Positions 12,101 through 22,166 of a stretch of DNA of 64,000 nucleotides are shown here, one piece after another. Under the pieces are notes generated by a model, which had not been told where the DNA came from, made no database searches, and was given only the letters and a program-made list of their open reading frames with translations. The stretch covers positions 65,718,457 to 65,782,456 of the forward strand of contig NC_086374.1 in the NCBI RefSeq assembly GCF_036588685.1, given 5' to 3'. This DNA is from Mytilus trossulus (taxonomy: Eukaryota; Mollusca; Bivalvia; Mytilida; Mytilidae). The translations under genes and the position numbers were made by a program. The stretch's first letter is position 1, and the number at the start of each line of letters is the position of its first letter.

Positions 12101-15100
12101 AAATTTTACTAAACTATAACAAAGTTTTTGCTTAACTGACTTGATAACAAAGTCAAGCTTTACTTCCAAATTATGAATATTTCAGCTTTTTGAAGAAAAA
12201 AAATGTATGTGTATGGATGAATTAAAGCATTCAATATTATTAGTGAACATGTTTTTGTTACACATAAAGGTATCATATAGTAAACCATCTTTCATATTGT
12301 TTTTTTATAATTCTAAACCGATATTTCATAATTGATAATACAACTGAAAAATATAAAGGGAATATATCAAGCTCTCCTAGCACAGCTATACAGTTAGAAG
12401 ACTATTTGTTAAACCGAAAATATATTTCATATATTTTAAATTGGATTCATCTAAAAAAAAATCGTTCATAATTATGTAAAGGTGCTGTAATAAATATTCA
12501 CTTTCTTTCTGGCATGCTGCAGAGATAGTTTTGAACATTCCTGTAATTTCACTGCCATTCATTAAAATAGGCTTTATTGTATGGTCATATATATATATAT
12601 ATATGTTATAGAGTAAAATTACTTGGATTGTAAGATGACGAAATTCGCAATTTGAATATTGCTTATAGTGATTTTTTGTATAACTCTCCCTTTCCATGCT
12701 TAAAAAGTCAATATATATTTTAAACCTAGATACTTATAATTGTAAACTCATTCTATTATATCTTTTTCGCAATACAAATATTCTTTTAAAAGTTTTCCAG
12801 GTTTGTTAAACATATTAACTTTAGTTTTAAATAGATTGACCTCTAAACACCATTTTACAGTACAGGATAAACTATCAAGTCGTTTTTGAAAGACTTGCCT
12901 TGGAACTAGACAAAAAATAACAAGATCCTCTGCATACATGAGGCAGTCAATTCTGCGGTCATTTATATCAACAGCATCTGGGGTTTCATTAAATGCATCC
13001 GGTAAAATTCATTTATAAAAATCTTGAAAAGGTTGGGATTCAAAATATCCCCTTAGTTTACTCCAATTTGGGAATAAAAATTAGAAGTAAGCACATTGTC
13101 TATTTTAGCACATAATTCACTTTTATTGTACATATCTCTCACGATTGCATGGCATTTACTATCTTTGTTTGGCGGAATAAACACACGTTTTTCAAAACGA
13201 CGGATGGAATAATGAAAACGGAAAAGATCGATCTTCAATCGGTCTTAAAAGTCTACTTCCAGATATCGATGTAGTTTTAAAAAGATCAATCTTATTTGAA
13301 TCGATCTTTTTTCAAGTGAAAATGCTTAAGCTGGGGTCACACATTCACGATTTTTACTACCGTTCTTGACAGGACCATTCCCGATTAAAATTTATTAAAA
13401 GTCTGATCAAGATCCTGTGAATCGTGGATGGAAATTCAAACTTAAATTAAAATTTGTAAAAAAAATAATTTGATCACGACAACGATCAGATAGTGTTCAG
13501 GAAGCACCGATATTTAACCGTTTCTAAGCGAATAAGTCCCGATAATCCCGTTCTGAATCCGCTTCTAATCCGATTTGTATTTTTCGCCAGGTAAAATTCG
13601 ACCGAGTCTGTCACGACTGCGTCCCGACTCTACCGAATGTAATCCGACTGAGATCAGACAGTGACCAGACAGTGAACCGACGCTGACGGAAGTTATTTGT
13701 TCGAAAACTGTCGGCATATTCGGGATGATCAGGTACTGTCGGAACGTAATCCTATCACGATCCGCTCTATCGCATTGCAAACGGCTTTGTCTGGTCTCAG
13801 TCGTATTGTATTCTGTAGTTGTCGGGACTCTGACGTGGGTATCATTGACGAATTTCGTATTAATAACGGGACTGTTTCGGAACGGTTTCGGCAAAAAACG
13901 GTTCGCAATCGACAAGATCTGGATGCAATCTGGACTCAATCGGCAGAAAAACAGCTATGAAAAATTACTCCGGATCATTCCCGTTCCACAGGACACCGTC
14001 CAGAATACACAAGACATTGTTCGGAATTCGATCCGATACATCAGAATCTGTCACGACATAGCCACGATTGTAATCCGATTAGACAAAATCGGCTGAGTTG
14101 CCCCGAATGTTACGGGACGCACCTAACTTTCGGGATGCTTTGCCGAACTATTCGGACCCTTCCCGATCCGTAGGAATCTGTTACGAACTAAAACGAATGC
14201 GTTCAGACATTGATAGGACATTCCAGATAATTGAGGATACCAATCCGACTTTTTCACTTTTCATATCGTCTCAAACGGGAGCAATAATCGGCAATGTGTG
14301 AACCCCGCATTAGATCGATCGTTTTTTTCCAGGTGTCTGAATGTTATATTCAGATATGAAAATAAATCTGCGCATGTTCGGCGTGTTTAAAAATGATGGA
14401 TGGAATACGAAAAGTAAACATAGAAGGCCGTACTTTAACCTATAATGGTTTAATTTTTAAATTGTTATTTGGATGGAGAGTTGTCTCATTGGCACTCACA
14501 CCACATCTTCCTATATCTATTCTATGGAAGCGCATACTATTCGGCTAATTTTTTATTATCTTCTAAATCAATAAGTTCTATTTGTTTGCTGCAAATCCTC
14601 ATCTTCAAACGCATTGGCCATTCGTTATTTAGCGATAGTCTACACACATATCTTTGTTTAATGACCTGTGATGTATGATCCAAAATAATGATTAATAAGT
14701 CCATACGAAATTCCAATGAGCAAACTATTTTCTCAATGATTTTGCAATGTATTATGTTCGCGCGAGATGCAGAATTTCCTTTACTATTCTATTTTTAGGA
14801 TGATTTGTTTACGAAATGTAATTCATGGTCAGATCGGTTCTTTTTATGTTGTAGTGTAACCGCATTGGATTAAATAAGATCGATCTCGTCCATAAAGGAT
14901 ACATTATCTGTTTTAAATGCTTCCAGAACTTAACTTATATTAGACTCTTATAAATAAGTATCACATATAACTGTTTCAAATCCCACAAATTGTCAATCAC
15001 GGGAATAACTAAGTTCGGGTACATGCATGTTTTGTTTATCAAATGTGAATCAAACCTGAAAATTCGGTGTAAACAATATTTTTGTAACTCGCAACTCGAC

Positions 15101-17944
15101 TTTTGTAACTTGCAACTCGACTTTCCTAACTCGCAACTCGACTTTTGTAACTCGCAACTCGACTTTCGTAACTCTCAACTCAACTTTCGTAACTCGCAAC
15201 TCGACTTTCGTAACTCGCAACTCGACTTTTGTAACTCGCAACTCGACTTTTGTTACTCGCAACTCGACTTTTGTAACTCGCAACTCGACTTTTGTAACTC
15301 GCAACTCGACTTTTGTAACTCGCAACTCGACTTTTGTAAATCGCAACTCGACTTTTGTAACTCGCACCTCGACTTTCCTAACTCGCAACTCGACTTTTTT
15401 AACTTGCAACTCGACTTTCTTAACTCGCAACTTGCAACTCGACGATAAGAAACCCTCGTACCTGAGTATATCAATTTTGCTTTATAATTGTGAACTTGAT
15501 TTACGGCCATATGAAAATAAGAATATGCGGAATGGATGCCAATGAGACAACGATGTTAACAACTATAGGTGGGGTCATCAGCAATGAGCTGTAAACTATG
15601 TTATAAAACGCATCGGGATGACAACATGTGAAGAGAAAATCAACGTCCCTACAAGTTTATGCTTAAAACAAATATGACAGACAGGTAACAAATGAATACT
15701 GCGAATTTGGTACAGGCACATACTGAATGAAAGGATTTTTTTTTGTGCTCAACACCCATCCCTTATCACATGGAACAGTAATGCATCAGCCCATCATCGG
15801 AACAAAAGATACACAGACGTACTTAGTATAGAATACAAAAAATGAAGATGATTATTATTATTCTTCCAATTTAACCAATATGATCTTAAAATTAGCCAAA
15901 TGTCAAAGGGGAATTTCCCATCTTAACAGCATGCAAATGCCATTAGTCAAATTCTCGTATCAAATCTGAGTTAATCATTAAAGTTCCTAACTAGAATCTT
16001 TATATTCTAAAGTTTTAAAAATAACTATAAATATTAACATACAAATAGACGGTTGAAAAAAAGAAAACGTAATGCAGTCACGTGACTAACTATTCCCTCT
16101 TACATACATACCTTTTATTTTACCAGCCGTGTATAGTTTTTGTGCCACGTCGTCCACCAGTTTTTCTATGTCGCGTTTACAGGGCTCAAGTTCCTCTGGT
16201 TTAAAAAAATCCTCTACAATGACGTAACCCTTTAGAAAAGATTAAAATAATGGTTATACCATGCACATACATCTGAAACAAGCAAGCTATAATTGACTAA
16301 TTGCAAAAAAAAACCCAAATCATCTGCCGAAAGAGGATTTAAGTCCAGAATAATGTGATATGATAAAGTATTCAATAACACAAATCTAATTTGTCTCCAA
16401 AGAAATATCGTTAAACGAGTATTAAATCTAAATTTGAGTTCACAGACATCCGTGTACTTTTAATCCAAACACTATATCTTGGGTGGTTTAGGAATGTTAA
16501 AACGAAAGTATAGCTCTTTATACTTTTAAAATGTTCGTATTAATTGCAACATTGAAGCATGTATATGTTTAATTGTAACTTAACATACAAAAAGAGGACA
16601 TACAGAAAATAGGACAACCAAAACACCATAAGTCGACCATAACCAAACGAATAACGACGAAAAAAAAAATAATACCACAAAAATACAGAGAAAAAAAAAT
16701 TTAGCATTACGAAACCACACAAAAACATCGCTCTACTCGTATAACCAGTGCTTGTTCAAACAGTTACAGCAATCGTGTTACAGATGCTTGCCCCGAATGT
16801 GGGATCTCGTAGGTTTTGAAAATTGGTAAATTTGTTTTCCCGCTAAGCACGCGAATAAGAACAAATTAAGATAGAAAAGCTCGGATCAGAAAATATGTTA
16901 GGGTAGAGTGACATGTTTTCCAGCGGACTAGTACCATCATCATATAACATTTTGTTCTTGTTGTGTTGGTCTCGCTCATGTTTACGTCACATCTTTATCG
17001 AACCTAATTAGTCTGATTTAATATGGAATTGTTCTGTCAGGAAACTAAGATCTATTTTTAAATTCTCAAATCATACGTTTCCAAAGAAGTTGTTTGCCTG
17101 CTTTGGATCTTTGCAAATGCACTTTTCTTTATATTGTCCCTTCAATCTTAAAATAGGATTTGTTTCACTGTAAGTTTTTACCACAGTATATTCTACATGA
17201 GCTATTTGGTCTGAACAAAGAATTAAAAAAAAGTACTGAATTGTAAAATAGTTACTTCTCCTCATGCAACTTTAATTTTCAGTAGCCTGAAAGTTTAAAC
17301 GAGCTTACACAAATTCAGATAGCGTGTACTATTTGTGTAAGTCTAAAACATTTATCAGAAAGCTATGATATGGAAAAGACGTACTTGTGTTTTAAATATT
17401 TTGCAATTTTGACATTAACGAATTATTGAGTTTCATATGTATAAAGGTCATATAAAACTAAGCAGAGTCGGGTGAACATATCAATCTAGAGTACATGCAT
17501 GTGTCCCACTGAATTATCTTAAACAGAAAACAATGCAAAAGGACGAATTTTGTTTTAATTAATATAGGAAAACCTTAACAATAAAGGAAATCTTTCAACA
17601 CAATCACAATACATTTCTCGGACAAGTTAAGTTTGCATCTCTTTTTTTTCTTTCCTTCAAATCTAGCAACAAAAATTGCTTTGAAATATTTGTTGTTTGT
17701 ATACGAATAGTATAAATAGAATTATTTGTCCTACAATTTAACCCTACAATGATTATTATCAACTGAACATACTTATACAATAATTGATATTGTGACTTAC
17801 CTTTTCAAAATACTGTTTGATCATTGATTCCGGTAATTGACCTGGTTTCTTTACCGACGGTTGTTGTGGCATTGCCTCTTTATTAAAGCATTCTGGATGA
17901 GCCTCATCAGTATATCCGGGATACATTTCTGGTTTTACGTCCAT
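3153..17944 (-). CDS. Phytanoyl-CoA dioxygenase (PhyH) family protein, 9 coding exons, complete
   Basis: Predicted Fe(II)/2-oxoglutarate-dependent oxygenase of the PhyH family; members hydroxylate substrates such as phytanoyl-CoA, but the substrate here is unknown. Coding exons in transcript order are 17944-17801, 16229-16112, 9857-9757, 9229-9088, 8231-8137, 6919-6814, 5419-5335, 4234-4045 and 3275-3153. All introns are GT-AG and all phases agree, giving 1104 nt and 367 residues. The start MDVKPEM was chosen because it opens the conserved part; the frame stays open a little upstream. The domain begins at GYVIVEDFF (residue 49). The metal triad is H167-Q-D169 (PWHQDAGYL) and H262 (VIPHRS). 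R273 (DIRWS) lies 11 residues after the distal His, as the 2-oxoglutarate-binding Arg does in human PHYH. The C-terminal exon contains GPWMKKWE. No signal peptide or organelle target is obvious. Introns hold several mobile elements. The family call is firm; the substrate is unknown. Confidence 0.93.
4628..5029. mobile_element. MITE of about 400 bp with long terminal inverted repeats
   Basis: The left end ATCAATAGACCACTTTCGAG is matched by the reverse complement of the right end. The outer roughly 35 bp differ at one position, and similarity continues to about 75 bp per side with a few mismatches. There is no open frame between the ends. The element interrupts a dispersed repeat whose uninterrupted relative is present at about 47165-47325. 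It lies in PhyH intron 7. The transposase superfamily is not clear, because no convincing target duplication can be read. Confidence 0.87.
5215..5330 (+). repeat. Copy of dispersed element R2 (one of at least ten)
   Basis: R2 carries GTTGAAGGCCGT, then TTGACCTATAATGGTTT, then GTTGTCTCATTGGCACTCA, and ends near CCACATCTTCCTATATCT. Plus-strand copies are at about 5215-5330, 7860-8050, 14410-14525, 20520-20670, 25680-25905, 42420-42615 and 54170-54275. Minus-strand copies are at about 8280-8470, 15530-15600 and 59140-59340. Left ends vary and right ends are constant, as expected of 5'-truncated retroposed copies. No coding part is visible in any copy. Confidence 0.8.
6540..6813 (+). repeat. R1 element abutting the PhyH exon 6 donor site
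   Basis: This copy matches the one at 2265-2551, including GTGCTGACATGAATTATCAT on the left and CTGGTATCTATGATGAG on the right. Its right end runs directly into the 5' splice site of the exon at 6814-6919 read on the minus strand: the donor GTAAATAAAAACTCATC is itself repeat sequence. Confidence 0.75.
7571..7846 (+). mobile_element. T3 element, single-core copy, in PhyH intron 5
   Basis: It starts with a hairpin-forming ATGCCC...GGGGCAT block (7574-7601), continues with TCCGTTCGTCTGTCC-type simple sequence, then one core unit containing GTTTTTGGTCAAGG. It ends with GTGTACTGAGGACAC and CTTGTTTTT. A longer copy with two core units is at 56021-56500. It is non-coding. A short R2 copy follows. 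Confidence 0.75.
8985..9078 (-). repeat. R3 retroelement 3'-end fragment beside PhyH exon 4
   Basis: Read on the minus strand, the block contains GGGACCAGATGAGAACC, CCTCCGGGTGCGGGATTTTC and GGTGGCCTT. These match the 3'-terminal region seen in longer form at 18490-18840 and 28205-28700. It begins about ten bases inside the intron after the donor at 9087-9086. Confidence 0.65.
10168..10665 (+). repeat. 21-bp minisatellite array A, about 24 units
   Basis: The unit is GTCGAGTTGCGAGTTAAGAAA or the same with ACAAAA at the end. In the second half the two unit types alternate, giving a 42-bp higher-order period; substitutions such as GAGTTTCGAG are also periodic. Because 21 is a multiple of three, all frames stay open on both strands, which yields artificial heptapeptide-repeat ORFs. 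The array is complementary to array B at 15081-15442. Confidence 0.96.
10890..11210 (+). mobile_element. R3 retroelement 3' end, 5'-truncated
   Basis: The block runs from CATTGGCTAGAGATG through GTCTGACCTATGTCAGGAACC to GGTTGCTGTCTCTTTGACTC and a final ATTCCCCGTTTTTATTCT. The same ordered landmarks occur at 18490-18840 and 31000-31270, and reversed at 28205-28700, where an RT remnant precedes them. This copy has no coding part. Confidence 0.7.
11790..13240 (-). pseudogene. LINE-type reverse transcriptase remnant
   Basis: Pieces of a non-LTR RT protein are found in the expected order on the minus strand, broken by stops and frameshifts. They are GVNxGDIL followed by NLFKIFIN (13080-12990); MYAEDLVIF, the catalytic YADD box with one residue changed (about 12935); FNKPGKLLKEY (12800); YDHTIKPILMNGSEITG (12580); a CIAVLGELDIFPLYF stretch (12400-12350); and a C-terminal VVEDEQHFITSC stretch (11880). 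Intermediate sequence keeps recognisable spacing. The endonuclease and 5' part are absent. The clade is not determined. Confidence 0.82.
13330..14309. mobile_element. Non-autonomous DNA transposon flanked by TTAA/TTAG
   Basis: The left end is GCTGGGGTCACACATT and the reverse complement of the right end is TGCGGGGTTCACACATT. The flanks are TTAA (13326-13329) on the left and TTAG (14310-14313) on the right, compatible with a TTAA target duplication with one later change. The interior is markedly richer in CG words than its surroundings (many CGATCC, TCCGA, CACGAC words). Its open frames have no recognisable protein. A TTAA target points to piggyBac- or Kolobok-type mobilisation, but the ends match no consensus I can recall. 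Confidence 0.7.
15081..15442 (-). repeat. 21-bp minisatellite array B, about 17 units, inverted relative to array A
   Basis: The plus strand reads AACTCGCAACTCGACTTTTGT, the reverse complement of the array A unit. Most units are of the ACAAAA type, so the two-type alternation of array A is largely absent. The flank at 15430-15460, read in reverse, resembles the flank at 10140-10170 (a TCGTCGAGT block before the first unit), so the two arrays probably stem from one repeated locus rather than arising independently. Confidence 0.96.
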
Positions 17945-18489
17945 TTTGAAGTAATATGAGGCTTTGGAGTGTGACGGGAAATTAAAAATAGCAGATCTAG
18001 TTAACAGGTCGATATGATTATCACAATTAAACAAATAATAGATTTATAGATACGTATGTAAAATCATAGATTAAAAATATGAGAAGATATACTTGGTCAA
18101 TTCACCGCAGAATTATTGAATAAAAAGCAACATAACAATTTACGCAAAACACAGAAAAATACACAATTACGGTTCAATGCATAAATATGGAGACCTATTG
18201 GGTTCATAAATATAAAGAATTATTGGTTTTTAAACCCATTACTGAAAATGTAAAGTCTAGCGCTGAAGATGTAAATTCTATCGTCAAGATGTAAAGTTCC
18301 AAAGTCTTGAAACTGAAAACGTAAATTCTCTAATTCAAGCTTAAACTTTAAAGCTTTGTGACCAGGAAGAGAAAAAGATGAAGCATTTGTAGTCTTATAA
18401 ATGTGTCTTGTAGTTTCTTTTGTTACAGGTTATCTGGCATCGAACTGAGTTGTACTGTGCGTATATATCATGTATATATTGCCAGAGTG

Positions 18490-18840
18490 TGTTTTTGTTT
18501 ATTTTACATTGGCTAGAGGTATATATATAAAGGAAGGGTTTATATCTCACAAGTTCATCCCCGCAATCTTTTTGCGCCTGTCCTAAGTCGGAGCCTCGGT
18601 CTTTTTAAGTCTTGTATGATTTTCAATTTTAGTTCATTTATGTTTTGACGTTTCTAAAGTGTGACGTCCATGTTCACTGTTCGAACTAGTACACATTCTT
18701 GTTTGGCCGGGGACCAACTGAGGTCGCCTCCGGGTTTAGATTTTCTCGTTGTGTTTGAGAGCCATGCATTGTCTTTGGCAATTTTCTGCTCTTTGATCGC
18801 GTTGTTGTCTCTTTGACACATTCCCCATTTTCATTCTAAA
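18490..18840 (+). mobile_element. R3 retroelement 3' end
   Basis: Landmarks in order: ACATTGGCTAGAGGTATATA, TTTTTGCGCCTGTCCTAAGT, GTGTGACGTCCATGTTCAC, GGCCGGGGACCAACTGAGGT, TTGTTGTCTCTTTGACACAT and TTCCCCATTTTCATTCT. This is the most complete tail of the family in the window and lacks the RT part. It lies about 550 bp upstream of the PhyH start on the opposite strand. Confidence 0.75.
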
Positions 18841-21800
18841 TTTTTTGATACAAAAGGATTTCTCTGTACTTTACAATTTTCAAAGTTTCAAACCTTTTTT
18901 CGCTAGACAAAACAATCGAACTTCAAGACTAATTAAAAAAGGTGAAATGTAAAAATGACAAAATCAAACGCCATCAACCAACGTTCGGGTGTACAACAAA
19001 TGACATCATCATGACTTGGAAAAGTCATCGATGAATACACCCATAGATGAGGGTTTATATACATTTATAGTAGAGGCATTTTACGAAGAAGATGGTAGGC
19101 CAAACCTGGTTGTATAGCGAAATGTAGCTTATATAACTTTAATGATTTAAATCACAATAAATAATATCTTTGACTTCATAATCAGAAGATATAGAAGTCG
19201 AAAAGGGATATCCCCTTTGCGATAATATCCTAGTATTTTCTTCCTGTCCTGACGACATTCGTCGGTGTAAAGAAATGTTATCAACGTCTTTTGATACGAT
19301 TGAAAAGTAGTATTGATAAATAGTTATTGATTGAACGCCAGAACAGATGTCAAGGAGTTCAAAACTACAGAGACTGTGGTATCGAAAATGAATCCCCCTT
19401 TATAAATATACTGTAAAAAAATACCCTTTTCTACAACATTTCGACCTTAGGCATCTTTCCATCAAAAAGCCAAGACAAACTACCAGTGTATGTAAAGTGC
19501 GGATCCTAAAATATCATTTTTACTGTATATGCCATAAATGTCTAATGTAGAATGATAAATAAACAGACGAACTTTTTTATAATTTTTGAAGAAAATGAAG
19601 AAAATCAGTTAAAATGTATATGTTCAGAAATACATAATACTAATAAAACAAAGTTAGAGATGCGAGCGGGGTTTTATCGCGCCTAAAGCCATCCAGCTGT
19701 GAAATATATACCAAAATAGGTGAATATTTAGGACATGTCACGAACAGATCGTGCAGGTGCTTTATAACTAACAGGTGATATGTTGTTGCAGTAAAACATA
19801 TTCATTTTAATACAATTATTAAAGTTCTATAACGTAGAATATGTTTTGTCATTCAGTTTCTTCATATTTAACTAAATTCCACTATGATGATTTCGTAATG
19901 CTAGTCATGTTTACTGTCGAATAATGATACTATTCTTTCATTTTTACTGTGGAGCGAATCATTAGTATTGTATATGCGGTGCATTTTCACTGTATAATTA
20001 TTTTTTTTATCTATTACAGCTCATTTCTTTAAGCATGAAGAGCAAGACTTTAGTTAATTTGCTTGCTTTTTTTTTTATTGGATACTCATTATGATAACAC
20101 CTAATTTAATTCAAATATTAAAAATACAGGTTAAACTATGCCTATTCATATTGTTTAAAAATGTCAATCTTATTTACAAAGTTTGTATAAACAATTATAC
20201 AAACAAAGCAAGCAAGCCAAACAAAGTTTTGCTTTAGATGCATTATGAAATTAGCTGTAAAGCCTTAATTTAGCCGACTTGCTCAAACAATAGATAAAGT
20301 AAGAGAAAGATTTGATTAAATTTAACTTACGGAGGAAAGTTTGGTTTTAAAACACTAATAAATTCCATAGAAATAACATTTATTTCAAATGTATTCCATT
20401 TAGTTTCTTATAAAGCGTATAGGGATCTTTATCCTTATTTGGTTTTATCCATTCCCATGACATTTCACCACTAATTACGTACATCTTGATATAGATTGCA
20501 CCTTTGTTTTCCCGTTTAAAAGGTTTTACACTGGAGCCCTTTATGACTTACTGTTCGGTGTGAGCCTAGACTCTCTGTTGAAGACCGTATTTTGACGTAT
20601 AATGGTCTACTTTTATAAATTGTGACTCGGATGGAGAGTTGTCTCATTGCCACATACGACATCTATATATGGTTCAAAAACGAAACGAGACGGGATAAAA
20701 AGGGATAAAAAAATCTACGCTTCTTTTTTAATATATTTATAATGGGCTTAATATGAGTCAAAATAAAGTAAAATAGTGGGTCGCATTTGGGTATAAGCGT
20801 CACGCCGGATTGCCGATTTTTTGCAAGCGTGACAGGTGAATGTCAAATGATAATGTAGTGAAAAACGGGAAATGAAGTCTAGCGGGACACGGATAATTAC
20901 AAAAAATTAGAACTGCATAGTATAAGCGGGATACAGGAATCTGACAAAACAATAAGCGGAATACGGGCATCTGCCAAAACAGTAAGCGGGATCCGGGATT
21001 AGAACCCCCAAATGAGACCCCAGAATAAGATATTTTTGTATATTCATCCTATTGTTACAGTCATGCCTTCAATAACAAATGTATCCGATGCATGCATTTT
21101 TTTTTATATTTTTGGTCCCTTTTTCAATTTTGTGGGGTCCAAATTTATAGACAAAAGTCCTTTAATATAGATATTTGGAATTCGTTGACATGCTGAATCT
21201 AACCGTGTATCTAGCTAGTTTGGGGATTTTTTGCCTAGTTGCTGAAATAGCCCACATAGAGTCCCAAAGGGTCTAAAATCAACAAAAATGAATTGTTGTA
21301 TGCATTCGAGTACAATAACCCAAATTTGCATGGTTTTAACTCTGCGGTAGTATCCATTCGCGGATCTAGATTTTTTCATAAGTAGGGGCCCACTGACTGC
21401 CTAAGAGGGCCCGCTGCTGTCACGCTCCAGTGACTCCCTATATAAGTTTAAATCAAGGAGAAACGTAATCTGAAGATACAATATGACATTTTGAGAATCG
21501 CTTTTGTTACAAGTTTGAAAAGCTATATATTTGATGAAGAATGAATGAGGAGTTTGTATTTCAATTTGAAAATGAATGTATCATAAATCCTAGAGTCATC
21601 AACTAAGTTTTTTTTCATTTGTTGCAAGTGCAATTATCACAAAATTCTACAATAAAAATTCCTCGCATCTTTGAAAATTCTACATTAATAATGACTGCAC
21701 TAACAGTGATAATTCATCGCATCTATAGTTAAAATGGATCGCTTTCAATAATCGATATGCTATATTATGATGCTTTTATAACACTTATTTGAACTTTAAT

Positions 21801-22166
21801 GCTATGTTTGTATATTATAAAGGCATATCACAATGAAAATATGTTAAAACTTAACTTAAAATCCTTTAACTTGATATTTTCAAAACGTAAACAAATACAG
21901 TTTTCCCATGATCCTTTATTCTACAATAGACCTACCCGCATATAACAGTAAAAATGAACTAGCAGGATTCGCACTTTATATACACTGAACTACTATGTTT
22001 TTTTACTTTTTAGTGTAAAGTCAGGATAAAATTGATAAAAATTAAATAGTCCAACTACCTGTTTTATTTTGTGTACTAAAACATACGTTATCTATTGATT
22101 TAATGCAAAACCATTATAGATAAAGTAGAAATAAAACTTAAATGTTTAAGAAAAGGTACTCTCAAA
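18841..22166. other. Intergenic region between PhyH and the three-module gene
   Basis: The two genes are transcribed away from each other. The region holds an R2 copy (20520-20670) and a short 30-bp repeat block (20915-21000). Long AT-rich segments at 18841-20500 and 21010-22160 show no exon-like frames with splice signals. I could not place core promoters with confidence. Confidence 0.5.
20915..21000. repeat. 30-bp short tandem repeat, about 2.7 units
   Basis: The words CAAAACAATAAGCGGAATAC and CAAAACAGTAAGCGGGATCC are offset by 30 bp and preceded by a partial ATAAGCGGGATACAGG unit. It is non-coding and its parent element is not identified. Confidence 0.7.

Larger units (their letters stand above)
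9858..16111 (-). other. PhyH intron 2 (6254 bp), filled with repeats
   Basis: This is the longest intron of the PhyH gene. In order along the plus strand it holds a 21-bp minisatellite (10168-10665), an R3 tail (10890-11210), a LINE remnant (11790-13240), a TTAA-flanked element (13330-14309), an R2 copy (14410-14525), the oppositely oriented minisatellite (15081-15442) and a reversed R2 fragment (15530-15600). No further PhyH exon is needed here, because exons 2 and 3 join in phase and read through the domain without a gap. Confidence 0.8.

Noticed and set aside
13565-14301. Several ORFs of 60-125 codons
   Set aside because: They lie within the CG-word-rich element between its inverted ends, overlap on both strands and resemble no protein; composition alone explains their length.
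14990-15510. Repeat-protein ORFs over array B
   Set aside because: Same artefact of the 21-bp period as in array A.
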